A program made the translations under genes and the position numbers. Positions 1 through 5,954 of a stretch of 8,151 nucleotides of DNA are shown piece after piece (the first letter of the stretch is position 1; each line of letters begins with the position of its first letter). The notes under the pieces were generated by a model. The model ran no database searches, was not told where the DNA came from, and was given only the letters and a program-made list of their open reading frames with translations. Origin of the DNA: an uncultured Clostridia bacterium (GTDB lineage: Bacteria > Bacillota > Clostridia > Christensenellales > UBA1242); assembly GCA_900554955.1 (NCBI GenBank), contig USJH01000046.1:1-8151 (forward strand), in the 5' to 3' direction.

Positions 1-81
1 AAACTCGGCCATGTGCCACAAGGTAGCTTTAAAGGAGCTGGCTACTGTCTTTCCACTTCGGTGTGTTATGACAAAAAATGA
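1..81 (+). CDS. possible C-terminal end of an unidentified protein (partial)
   Basis: Reading from the first base gives 26 open codons (beginning KLGHVPQGSFKGAGY, ending CYDKK) and a TGA stop at 79-81. A terminator-like hairpin follows 25 bases later, which is the arrangement expected for the end of a plus-strand gene. I do not recognise the family. Twenty-six open codons are easily met by chance, and a second frame is open even longer, although it runs through the hairpin. The stretch is visibly richer in G and C than the genes that follow and contains CACTTCGGTG, a stem with a UUCG-type tetraloop, so the end of a structured RNA gene is a real alternative. Confidence 0.3.
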   Translation, partial: KLGHVPQGSFKGAGYCLSTSVCYDKK

Positions 82-106
82 TGTGCAACACATTTTTTTA
101 AAAATC

Positions 107-137
107 AAGCCTAGACGATTGTCCAGGCTTTTTGTTT
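107..137 (+). terminator. rho-independent terminator of the plus-strand transcript entering from the left
   Basis: AAGCCTAGAC (107-116) pairs with GTCCAGGCTT (121-130) except for one A-C mismatch, around the tetraloop GATT. The T-rich run TTTGTTT follows. The orientation fits termination of whatever transcript ends near 81, facing the minus-strand acyl carrier protein locus. Confidence 0.75.
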
Positions 138-172
138 GCATTTTTCAAAACTACAAGCTTAATTTCTCTATT

Positions 173-204
173 CTAAAATAAAAAGCCAGGCAAAAGCCTG
201 GCTT
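173..204 (-). terminator. terminator of the acyl carrier protein transcript
   Basis: The perfect 9-bp stem AAGCCAGGC (183-191) / GCCTGGCTT (196-204) encloses an AAAA loop. Read on the minus strand it is followed by TTTTATTTT. It lies 13 bases beyond the acp stop codon and ends that short transcription unit. Confidence 0.85.
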
Positions 205-217
205 AAAATTTGTTTAA

Positions 218-441
218 TTATTTTTTTGCGTTTTCGATATATTTCACCAAATCTCCAACTGTAACAATTTCAGGAATTGCTTCATCTGGGATAGAAATGT
301 TGAATTCATCTTCAAGACTCATTAAACAAGATCAAGTGAGTCTGCACCAAGATCAGATGCAATGTTTGTGCTTGGAGTGATTTTAGCTTTGTCAACTCTA
401 AGAGTGTTAGCCAAAATTTCAACAACCTTATTTTCTACCAT
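218..441 (-). pseudogene. acpP: acyl carrier protein, frameshifted (split into two overlapping ORFs)
   Basis: Acyl carrier protein carries growing acyl chains on a 4'-phosphopantetheine arm during fatty acid synthesis. ATG at 441 opens a 39-codon ORF (MVENKVVEIL...) reaching the modification motif LGADSLDLV, with the target serine at residue 35 (codon 339-337). It then stops at TAA (324-322). The rest of the protein, MSLEDEFNISIPDE... to ...YIENAKK, continues in another frame from 322 to the TAA at 218-220. Family members normally read DSLDxVELVMxLEDEF here. Only two bases stand where nine are expected between the V and M codons, a net loss of seven bases. Both halves are otherwise well conserved, and promoter, GGAGG ribosome site (447-451) and terminator are intact, so the lesion is very recent, a sequencing or assembly error, or tolerated. 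The stop and the second start overlap as TAATG, a layout that can allow coupled translation. Identification is firm; the state of the gene is not. Confidence 0.88.
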
Positions 442-469
442 AATACCCTCCAAATTTAATTATGCTATA

Positions 470-498
470 ATTATAACTTTCTTTGCCAACAATGGCAA
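470..498 (-). promoter_or_regulatory. promoter of acpP with an inverted repeat over the -35
   Basis: On the minus strand, TTGCCA (498-493) and a perfect TATAAT (475-470) are separated by exactly 17 bases. The start region of acp with its GGAGG site follows about 20 bases further on. The -35 is one arm of a perfect palindrome, TTGCCATTGTTGGCAA (498-483), so a repressor could bind across it. No U-run follows the palindrome, so it is not a good terminator for the protease gene that ends just upstream. Confidence 0.75.
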
Positions 499-513
499 GT
501 ATTTTGAAAAATT

Positions 514-1788
514 TTATCTATACCAGTCTTGACTGTCTGCAGCAACTGAATTTTTGATTTTAAGGTTTAATGTTTTTTCAACATTTCCACGTTTGATTTT
601 GAAAGCCACGGTGTCTCCAACTGAAAGGTTGAATATGTGATCTTCCAAACTATAAAGGTTTCTCATTGAAACATCGGTTGTTTCACCATATGAGAATGAA
701 ACAATTTCATCACCAACTTCAAAACCTGCAAGTTCACCAGCAGAGCCTTCTGTGATTTCTTTAACCAAAATTGTTTGCTTTGGGAGAAGTTTTCCATTCA
801 CCTTTTCATAAACAATGTTTGTGTTCTGAATTGCAAATGAAAGACCTGTTTGTGCTTTAAGTGGACGTTGATTTTTAAGCATGTTCATTGCAAGTGAATA
901 TGCAACGTCAATTGGAATTGCAAAAGCAATATTATCAATATAACTTCCCTTTGATGGGTCATCATTTTTCTTTGCATTGACAATTCCAATAAGTTTGCCT
1001 TCTGCATTGAAAAGACCACCGCCACTGTTTCCGCCATTGATTGGAGCTGAAGTTTTCAAAAGTCTGTTATATACCCCATCAACATTAACAAGGTTGATTG
1101 TTTTGCTGATTTCACCGCTAGTAACACTAAGCCCTGTTCCCTGTGGGTTTCCATATGCAATCACACCGTCACCATCACGAACAAGCGAACTGTTCCCAAT
1201 TTCGCAAGGTTTGCTTGCACTTCGTTTATATTCATCACTTGAAAGTTTCAAAACTGCAATGTCATACATCTTGCTATAAGCAGTCGTATATACAAGTGAA
1301 GCTTTAACCGGATTGAAAGAATCTGACATTAAAACCCAAATGTTTGAAACATTGTTTTTAACAACATGGTAACATGTCAAAATATAACAAGTTCCAGATT
1401 CTTTATCACCATCAATAATAATTCCAGAACCACGATTTGTTAAAGAATAAAATGTGTTTGCATCAACTGAAGAAATTGATCCAGTGTGAATTGCAACAAC
1501 AGAAGATTTTGTTTTATCTGCAACGGCTGAAACATCAAGTGTTCCATCGGTTGAAATGTTAAAAATATTTGTTTCAGGGGGGTTGCTATTTTTTGAAAGG
1601 TTTATAACCAAGCCACAAAGCACAACATTAAGCACAACAAGAAGACAAACAACAATTGAAAGAAGTTTAGATGGCGGAGCTTTTTGCTCTGGTTTTCTTC
1701 TTTTGTTGGTATTTGTTTGCCTATAAATTGGTTGGCTATCATATGGAATTTTATCTATGTTGTCTTGTGCGTCAAGGTTATATTTCAC
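514..1788 (-). CDS. htrA: membrane-anchored HtrA/DegP-type serine protease with PDZ domain
   Basis: HtrA proteases degrade or process misfolded proteins outside the membrane. The 424-residue protein starts with about 40 charged cytoplasmic residues (KRRKPEQK near 29-36), then one membrane segment (about 42-64), placing the rest outside the cell. The trypsin-like domain spans roughly 90-305 with a complete triad: His141 in LTCYHVV, Asp176 in YDIAVLKL and Ser255 in GNSGGGLF. A single PDZ domain follows (about 335-412; GSAGELAGFEVGDEIVSF). The proline usual after GNSGG is glycine here, which should not affect catalysis. The start is GTG at 1788; AAGGGG lies 9 bases upstream and the next in-frame Met is inside the protease domain, so GTG is required. 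It lies 19 bases after the preceding gene, with its ribosome site in that gap, so the two are co-transcribed and the secreted upstream product may be its partner or substrate (inference). Confidence 0.93.
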   Translation of the reverse strand: MKYNLDAQDNIDKIPYDSQPIYRQTNTNKRRKPEQKAPPSKLLSIVVCLLVVLNVVLCGLVINLSKNSNPPETNIFNISTDGTLDVSAVADKTKSSVVAIHTGSISSVDANTFYSLTNRGSGIIIDGDKESGTCYILTCYHVVKNNVSNIWVLMSDSFNPVKASLVYTTAYSKMYDIAVLKLSSDEYKRSASKPCEIGNSSLVRDGDGVIAYGNPQGTGLSVTSGEISKTINLVNVDGVYNRLLKTSAPINGGNSGGGLFNAEGKLIGIVNAKKNDDPSKGSYIDNIAFAIPIDVAYSLAMNMLKNQRPLKAQTGLSFAIQNTNIVYEKVNGKLLPKQTILVKEITEGSAGELAGFEVGDEIVSFSYGETTDVSMRNLYSLEDHIFNLSVGDTVAFKIKRGNVEKTLNLKIKNSVAADSQDWYR

Positions 1789-1807
1789 TTCCGTTTTCCC
1801 CTTAATA

Positions 1808-3241
1808 CTATTTTACACCAATTTTACGTGATTTTACAAGCGAAATTACAAGAGAAATGATAAAACCTAAGATAAAACACCCCAAAGTTGCCCACAAAAA
1901 GATCTTAAGAGGCATTTTATCGTCTTTTGTGCTGTTTTTTATTGCATTTATCGTTAAAGTTGTTGAATATTCTTGATTTTCGGTTGTAACTCTTTTCCCC
2001 GTCACTTTTGCTTTTAAAGTGAATTTGCCAGTTTTTTTAGCCTTAACATAAACTGTTCCGTCAGTGTCTTTTATAAGTTCAAGACAATTTTCATCATATT
2101 CAAATGAAACATCTGACACACTTGTAAATTTTGATGATGTTGAAACATTAATTTTTGAAAGCACATTAACTTTAATTTTCAAACTTGATCTGTCAAAATA
2201 TATCGCATTAAGTTTGTTTGCACCAATGGTTAAATATGCACTTAAAATAACGTTTGAAACATCATTTTTTGTTTCAAAACAGCGATAAAAAATTGTATAG
2301 CTTCCTTCACGTTCAAAAGTGATTTTTTCACCAAATGATGCCTGTGTCACTTTACCTGAAGGGTCCATTACTGAAACTCTCCATTTCAAATTTGTTGAAG
2401 TTTTAAGAGCTTCACTTTTTAAATCTCGTGTGCCTTGCCAAGCATAGACAATTGCGTTTTGCTCGGTTGGAAGTGTAAGTGAATCACCAACACAAAGCCC
2501 ATCAATAAGCGCTTTTTCAAAATAAAATGCTTTGCAAATTGTATAGGCTTGTTTTTTTGTTTCAACGTTTTTAGTTTGATCCAGTTTTTCAATTGAAACA
2601 TCATAGAAAAGAAGTGTTGAAACTTCAGAATCTTCATTCTCAGAATAATATGAAATAACAAGTTTTGTTGGAGCTGGAAGAATTTCCGAAGTGATTGTTG
2701 AATAACCTTCAAATCTGGCAAATGGAATCATAATTTTTGTCCAGCCATATGGGGTTTCTTCGTCATAGTCAGACCTTTTCACAATGTCACGAAGTGTGCT
2801 TTGAGACACTGAAAATGCCATATTTTTCCCACCTTCAAGCTCAAGTGTAAAACTAAGCCCATGAAGTTTAACTCCATCAAAATATATCCACATTGAAAGA
2901 GCCATTTCCCCATTGTTTTCAATGTTTGTCTGTCTGTCAACCAAAACATATGAATCTTTAAAACGCTTAAACTCGTCTGTTTCAAATTTGAAAGAAGAAC
3001 CACCCATTCTTTTATCTTTATCAAAATCAAAAGGAGTGAAAGGAATAAGATTGTCATTTTTAATGTTATATTTTGTTTCGGTTTCACCTGGAACACTGTT
3101 ATAGTTTGAAGGAACAAGACTATATTTCACATTTTCGATTTCTTCAGCAAAAACATTTTGCATAGGGAAAGTTGGCATTGCCAAAAAACAAAACAACACC
3201 GCAAGCATAACCATGAAAATTTTAAAACAATTTCTTTTCAA
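1808..3241 (-). CDS. secreted, C-terminally membrane-anchored beta-sandwich protein of unknown function
   Basis: I do not recognise a named family. The 477-residue product begins with a basic n-region (MKRNCFK), a hydrophobic core and a plausible signal peptidase site after VFA (about 32). Residues about 65-222 look like a jelly-roll, carbohydrate-binding-like region: alternating strands, the segments MALSMWIYFDG and LHGLSFTLEL, and ending LLFYDVSIEKLD. About 265-340 looks Ig-like (KWRVSVMDPSGK, GSYTIFYRC), and about 341-435 resembles a bacterial Ig-like repeat (VYVKAKKTGKFTLKAKVTG). A single membrane helix (about 444-469) is followed by a short basic tail (KSRKIGVK), giving an outside-facing protein. 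The start is TTG at 3241, directly after an in-frame stop; the next candidate, Met10, would remove the basic n-region. The ribosome site is weak (AGGA or AAGAAAG). It is the first gene of an operon with the HtrA-type protease, suggesting an envelope role. The domain calls come from strand patterns by eye only. Confidence 0.8.
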   Translation of the reverse strand: MKRNCFKIFMVMLAVLFCFLAMPTFPMQNVFAEEIENVKYSLVPSNYNSVPGETETKYNIKNDNLIPFTPFDFDKDKRMGGSSFKFETDEFKRFKDSYVLVDRQTNIENNGEMALSMWIYFDGVKLHGLSFTLELEGGKNMAFSVSQSTLRDIVKRSDYDEETPYGWTKIMIPFARFEGYSTITSEILPAPTKLVISYYSENEDSEVSTLLFYDVSIEKLDQTKNVETKKQAYTICKAFYFEKALIDGLCVGDSLTLPTEQNAIVYAWQGTRDLKSEALKTSTNLKWRVSVMDPSGKVTQASFGEKITFEREGSYTIFYRCFETKNDVSNVILSAYLTIGANKLNAIYFDRSSLKIKVNVLSKINVSTSSKFTSVSDVSFEYDENCLELIKDTDGTVYVKAKKTGKFTLKAKVTGKRVTTENQEYSTTLTINAIKNSTKDDKMPLKIFLWATLGCFILGFIISLVISLVKSRKIGVK

Positions 3242-3397
3242 TTTTCTTTCTTAATCCTATTTTTATTTAACTTTTATATCATTTGTTTGGCGTTAGTTAC
3301 TGATATGCCACAAAACACACATACTCAATATCTTACTAAACCATTAGCTTACAACGCATCAAATAATTGCAACACCACACTAGTTTGAAAACGAACA

Positions 3398-3520
3398 GTA
3401 ACAGATTTGCTTAGATTTTCGAATTTAAAGGTTTAAACAAGGTTCTTGATAGTATCTTGCGTTACATCAAGGTTCTTGTTTGAAGCTTTAAAACGAAAAG
3501 ATGAGCAAAGATGTGGTTAC
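3398..3520 (+). repeat. long imperfect inverted repeat / hairpin element
   Basis: The left arm 3398-3450 (GTAAC...CTTGAT) matches the reverse complement of the right arm 3466-3520 (ATCAAG...GTTAC) at about 40 of 53 positions with two short gaps. The loop is 15 bases (3451-3465). Perfect blocks include CTTGAT/ATCAAG, AAACAAG/CTTGTTT, TTTAAAG/CTTTAAA, TTTTCG/CGAAAA, TTTGCT/AGCAAA (one flank base interrupted by position shift) and GTAAC/GTTAC. Four of the mismatched positions are G-T pairs on the plus strand, which an RNA could keep as G-U pairs; on a minus transcript they would be A-C mismatches. It could be a structured RNA, a MITE-like hairpin or an extended operator. I know no RNA family that fits. 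No target-site duplication is evident at the ends. Confidence 0.6.
3438..3478. repeat. pair of identical 11-bp semi-palindromic sites 30 bp apart
   Basis: CAAGGTTCTTG occurs at 3438-3448 and again at 3468-3478, a centre spacing of exactly 30 bp, close to three helical turns. Each copy is itself CAAG-GTT-CTTG, with perfect 4-bp arms. They sit either side of the loop of the larger inverted repeat, so they could be its apical stem or two operator half-sites on one face of the DNA. Confidence 0.6.
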
Positions 3521-3524
3521 AAGC

Positions 3525-3549
3525 TCCGGCGGTTCGGTAGAGAGCCGGA
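3525..3549. other. GC-rich hairpin immediately after ung
   Basis: TCCGGC (3525-3530) pairs perfectly with GCCGGA (3544-3549) around a 13-base loop, and the flanking AG/CT would extend it after one mismatch. It begins one base beyond the ung stop codon on the minus strand. No run of T follows on either strand, so it is not a standard intrinsic terminator. It may still stop or stabilise the ung mRNA, or be part of the neighbouring hairpin element. Confidence 0.5.
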
Positions 3550-3550
3550 A

Positions 3551-4225
3551 CTATATATTTGGTATCTGCCAATCTATCTCTTTTCTTCCATGTTCTTTCA
3601 AAAATTCATTGGTTTTTGAAAAATGTTTGCACCCAAAGAATCCGTTATATGCTGAAAGTGGACTTGGGTGAGCAGCATATAAAATTAAATGGTTTTTATT
3701 TGTGATAAGCGGAATTTTTGCTTTTGCATTTGCTCCCCACAAAATGAAAACAACAGGGTCTTTTTTCTCATTAACTTTTCGAATAATTTCATCTGTAAAG
3801 GTTTGCCAACCAAACTTTGCATGTGAATTTGGCAAGCCTTCACGAACAGTTAAAACCGTGTTTAAAAGCAAAACACCCTGCTTTGCCCACGACACCAAGC
3901 AACCATGATTCGGAATTGTTGTGTGAACATCTGCTTGCATTTCTTTAAAAATATTTTTAAGCGATGGCGGAACATCAACACCAGGCATAACTGAAAAACA
4001 AAGCCCATGTGCCTGACCCGGTCCATGATATGGATCTTGCCCAAGCAAAACAACCTTCACATCGTTATAGTCGCAAAGTTTAAGGCTTGAAAAAACTTTT
4101 TCTCTTGGTGGATAAACCTTATATTTGTCATATTCTTCATCAACTTTTTTTATAAGTTCTTTGAAATATGGTTTTTCGAACTCATCTTCAAGAACTTGAT
4201 CCCACGAATTATTAAAAAATTTCAT
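3551..4225 (-). CDS. ung: uracil-DNA glycosylase, family 1
   Basis: This enzyme removes uracil from DNA, made by cytosine deamination or dUTP misincorporation, as the first step of base excision repair. The 224-residue product has the full length of the family and all its hallmarks: the water-activating motif GQDPYHGPGQAHGLCFS with catalytic Asp64, the LLLNTVLTV segment whose Asn122 contacts uracil, and the DNA-intercalation loop HPSPLSAYNGFFGCKHF with His186. Start is ATG at 4225 with AAAGGA about 10 bases upstream. It appears monocistronic: a terminator for the dinB operon lies upstream and a hairpin follows its stop codon. I see no LexA box near it. No unusual features. Confidence 0.97.
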   Translation of the reverse strand: MKFFNNSWDQVLEDEFEKPYFKELIKKVDEEYDKYKVYPPREKVFSSLKLCDYNDVKVVLLGQDPYHGPGQAHGLCFSVMPGVDVPPSLKNIFKEMQADVHTTIPNHGCLVSWAKQGVLLLNTVLTVREGLPNSHAKFGWQTFTDEIIRKVNEKKDPVVFILWGANAKAKIPLITNKNHLILYAAHPSPLSAYNGFFGCKHFSKTNEFLKEHGRKEIDWQIPNI

Positions 4226-4242
4226 TTGACTTTTTCCTTTGA

Positions 4243-4279
4243 AACAAGTTTAACACAATCACACATTTTTAAGCAAATA
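4243..4279 (-). promoter_or_regulatory. possible promoter of ung
   Basis: On the minus strand TTGCTT and TTAAAC are 17 bases apart, with a TG two bases before the -10 region, about 20 bases upstream of the ung ribosome site. The -10 match is poor, so this is only the best candidate in the gap. An alternative TTGCAT/TATTAT pair with an 18-base spacer lies further upstream, overlapping the dinB-operon terminator. Confidence 0.3.
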
Positions 4280-4295
4280 AAATTGGAAGTTTTTT

Positions 4296-4353
4296 ATATA
4301 ATAAAAAAAGTCTGTTTTTCCATGCAAAACAATGCAAATAAAAAAACAAACTT
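4296..4353 (-). terminator. terminator of the dinB operon
   Basis: On the minus strand AAGTTTGTTTTT (4353-4342) pairs with AAAAACAGACTT (4319-4308) over 12 bp with one G-U pair. The loop itself can form a TGCA/TGCA mini-stem. TTTTTTTATT follows. It starts 6 bases after the TGA of the 84-residue gene and insulates ung from the SOS operon. Confidence 0.75.
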
Positions 4354-4359
4354 AAAAAA

Positions 4360-4614
4360 TCAGTCAATATCTAAAAACCAAACATATTCATCAAGATAAA
4401 GAAAACGAATTTGCCCCCTTATTTTAACCTGAAAACGAAGTGCAAAACCACCGCTTTTAGATGGTGCTGGCCGAACATCTAAAATGCGATCAATCTCATA
4501 TTCTTTGTCATTTTCCCACACAATAGAAAGTGGCAAAATTTCACCAGTTTCTTTCATTAGAGCTTTAACTTTTATATTTTTTCGCACAAAATCAATCATG
4601 CCTAAAACACCCAT
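4360..4614 (-). CDS. small dinB-linked protein of unknown function
   Basis: This 84-residue protein follows dinB after 26 bases, ends in TGA just before a shared terminator, and so should be transcribed from the LexA-controlled dinB promoter. It reads as a compact, mostly beta domain: IKVKALMKETGEILPLSIVWEND, then EYEIDRILDVRPAPSKSGG, then a basic strand pair (ALRFQVKIRGQIRFLYLDEYVWF). From memory, short proteins of this style (a pattern like W...YEIDRILDVR...G..RF.V.I...WF) sit next to dinB in other Clostridia, and DUF6504-type proteins pair with Y-family polymerases in Actinobacteria; I cannot verify homology here. A role as accessory factor of the polymerase is inference. ATG at 4614 has a poor ribosome site; Met6 (4599) is an alternative start, since the conserved part begins after it. 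No signal peptide or membrane segment. Confidence 0.85.
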   Translation of the reverse strand: MGVLGMIDFVRKNIKVKALMKETGEILPLSIVWENDKEYEIDRILDVRPAPSKSGGFALRFQVKIRGQIRFLYLDEYVWFLDID

Positions 4615-4640
4615 ATTTTATACTCTTTTTTACAATTAAA

Positions 4641-5918
4641 CTATTTTTTCTCTTTATATGGAGCAGTTTTAAAAGGAATTGCATGTGCAACATCGCTTGA
4701 AAGCGAACCAGGGTCGCCCTTAATGTTTAAATTAAGCATGTGCTCATCTTTAAAAATCACTGCTTTGTTAATGATTTTCCTTCCATATTTTTCACGCATT
4801 TGTTCAACCACATTTTCAAGTTTAACAAGTTTATCTTTCTTTTTCTCGTCATCAAAAAGTGCAAGTTGTTTGTGCTCAGTGAAATCGCTCACACTGATTC
4901 CGAGAAGACGAACCAAACCATTCTCCCACGAAAAATGTTTTTTAAAAAGATCAAAAGCAGTTTCCGCAATTTCGCTTGAAAGACTCATTGGAGTTTGTGC
5001 TTTTGTCATTCTTGAAACAGTTTCAAGTTTGTCATTCGTAACGACAAGTGAAAGGCTTCTTGCACATTTAAACCCCGCATTTTTCATTCGTGCACAAACA
5101 CTTTCAGCAAGCAAAATTAAAAGCGAATAGACATCTTCATCAGTCTTAATGTCACGATAATATGTGATGCTGTTGCCAATTGATTTCAGTTCGTCCCACT
5201 CATCATATTTTCTCACTTCATCAATATCTTGCCCACGAGCATATGAAAGCAAAACTTCACCCCACTTTCCAAGCTTGCTGACAAGAATTGGTTTTGAAAA
5301 AGTTGCAAGTTCCCCAATTGTGTTAATGTTTAGTTTTTCAAGTTTTTCTTTTGTTGCTTTGCCAACATAAAGAAGATCACTTGCTGGAAGCCCCCAAACA
5401 AGTTTTTTGAAATTGTCTTTAGAAATAACAGTAACGGCATCAGGCTTTTTCATGTCTGATCCAAGTTTCGCAAAAACCTTGTTGAAAGAAACACCAATTG
5501 AAACTGTAAGCCCAGTTTCTTCTTTAACACGTTTGCGAATTTCTTCGGCAATTTTAAAGCCATCTCCCCCACAAACTATAGAATCTGAAACATCGAGCCA
5601 TGCTTCATCAATTCCGAAGGGCTCCACATGATCAGTATATTCAAGATAGATTTTTCGAACAGCTCTGGAATATTTCAAATATAGGTCATGCCTTGCTTCA
5701 ACGCAAACAAGATTTGGACAAAGTTTTCTTGCTTCAAACAAAACCATTCCAGTTTTAACCCCAGCCTTTTTCGCAATCATGTTTTTAGCAAGAATAATGC
5801 CATGGCGGTCTTCTGTTTTTCCACACACAACCAAAGGTTGCCCCACATATTCAGGGTGATAAAGGCACTCTACTGAAGCATAAAAATTATTTAAATCTGA
5901 ATGTAATATTGTTCTCAT
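4641..5918 (-). CDS. dinB: Y-family translesion DNA polymerase (Pol IV type)
   Basis: This is an error-prone polymerase that copies past DNA damage. The 425-residue product has Asp8 in HSDLNNFYASVE and the GIDEAWLDV motif with Asp104 and Glu105, the metal-binding catalytic acids, plus the SIGVSFNKVFAKLGSDMKKPDAV finger/palm segment. Tyr13 occupies the steric-gate position that excludes ribonucleotides. A helix-hairpin-helix region (about 180-230) and little-finger domain (about 245-345) follow. QLALF at 351-355 matches the beta-clamp-binding consensus QLxLF; it is internal, with a charged tail of about 70 residues after it. The reading frame stays open upstream to a TTG at 5954, but that lies in the promoter -35, so ATG 5918 (start MRTILHSDL, typical of the family) is the start. 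There is no ribosome site in front of it, in keeping with a leaderless mRNA. Operon with the 84-residue gene. Confidence 0.96.
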   Translation of the reverse strand: MRTILHSDLNNFYASVECLYHPEYVGQPLVVCGKTEDRHGIILAKNMIAKKAGVKTGMVLFEARKLCPNLVCVEARHDLYLKYSRAVRKIYLEYTDHVEPFGIDEAWLDVSDSIVCGGDGFKIAEEIRKRVKEETGLTVSIGVSFNKVFAKLGSDMKKPDAVTVISKDNFKKLVWGLPASDLLYVGKATKEKLEKLNINTIGELATFSKPILVSKLGKWGEVLLSYARGQDIDEVRKYDEWDELKSIGNSITYYRDIKTDEDVYSLLILLAESVCARMKNAGFKCARSLSLVVTNDKLETVSRMTKAQTPMSLSSEIAETAFDLFKKHFSWENGLVRLLGISVSDFTEHKQLALFDDEKKKDKLVKLENVVEQMREKYGRKIINKAVIFKDEHMLNLNIKGDPGSLSSDVAHAIPFKTAPYKEKK

Positions 5919-5924
5919 GGTTTT

Positions 5925-5954
5925 ATTATATATCAAACAAATGTTCGAATGCAA
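5925..5954 (-). promoter_or_regulatory. dinB promoter with LexA (SOS) box
   Basis: On the minus strand the -35 TTGCAT (5954-5949) and -10 TATAAT (5930-5925) are 18 bases apart. Between them is CGAACATTTGTTTG (5947-5934), matching the Gram-positive LexA operator CGAACNNNNGTTCG at all but one of the fixed bases. Bound LexA would block the polymerase, so dinB and its partner should be damage-inducible. Only six bases separate the -10 from the ATG at 5918, so transcription should start at or within a few bases of the start codon. Confidence 0.88.

Larger units (their letters stand above)
3242..3550. other. 309-bp intergenic region containing a hairpin element, no convincing gene
   Basis: Both flanking genes are on the minus strand: ung ends at its right and the secreted-protein operon starts at its left. 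No ORF here has a credible ribosome site or protein-like composition. The right half (3398-3549) holds a long imperfect inverted repeat and a GC-rich hairpin, listed separately. The left half (3242-3397) must contain the operon promoter, but I see no good -35/-10 pair; GATATAAAAG on the minus strand (about 3268-3277) is the nearest -10-like string. It lies at the far end from the hairpin element. Confidence 0.7.

Noticed and set aside
977..1279. Plus-strand ORF of 100 codons inside the protease gene
   Set aside because: Antisense shadow of the HtrA coding frame; low-complexity Pro/Ser/Leu composition and no ribosome site.
2419..3117. Two minus-strand ORFs overlapping the secreted-protein gene in another frame
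   Set aside because: They read like frame-shifted versions of the real gene (Phe/Leu/Lys-rich), while the 477-residue frame has a signal peptide and membrane anchor in the expected places.
3158..3388. Plus-strand ORF of 76 codons reaching into the 309-bp gap
   Set aside because: Starts inside the antisense of the signal peptide region, has no ribosome site, and its composition is that of AT-rich noncoding DNA.
4723..5130. Plus-strand ORF of 135 codons inside dinB
   Set aside because: Antisense of a firmly identified polymerase; Ser/Phe-rich translation typical of a reverse-strand shadow.
5919..5954. Upstream in-frame extension of dinB by 12 residues starting at a TTG
   Set aside because: The TTG is the -35 element of the dinB promoter and the extension overlaps the LexA box and -10; the family begins at MRTILHSDLNNF, so ATG at 5918 is used.
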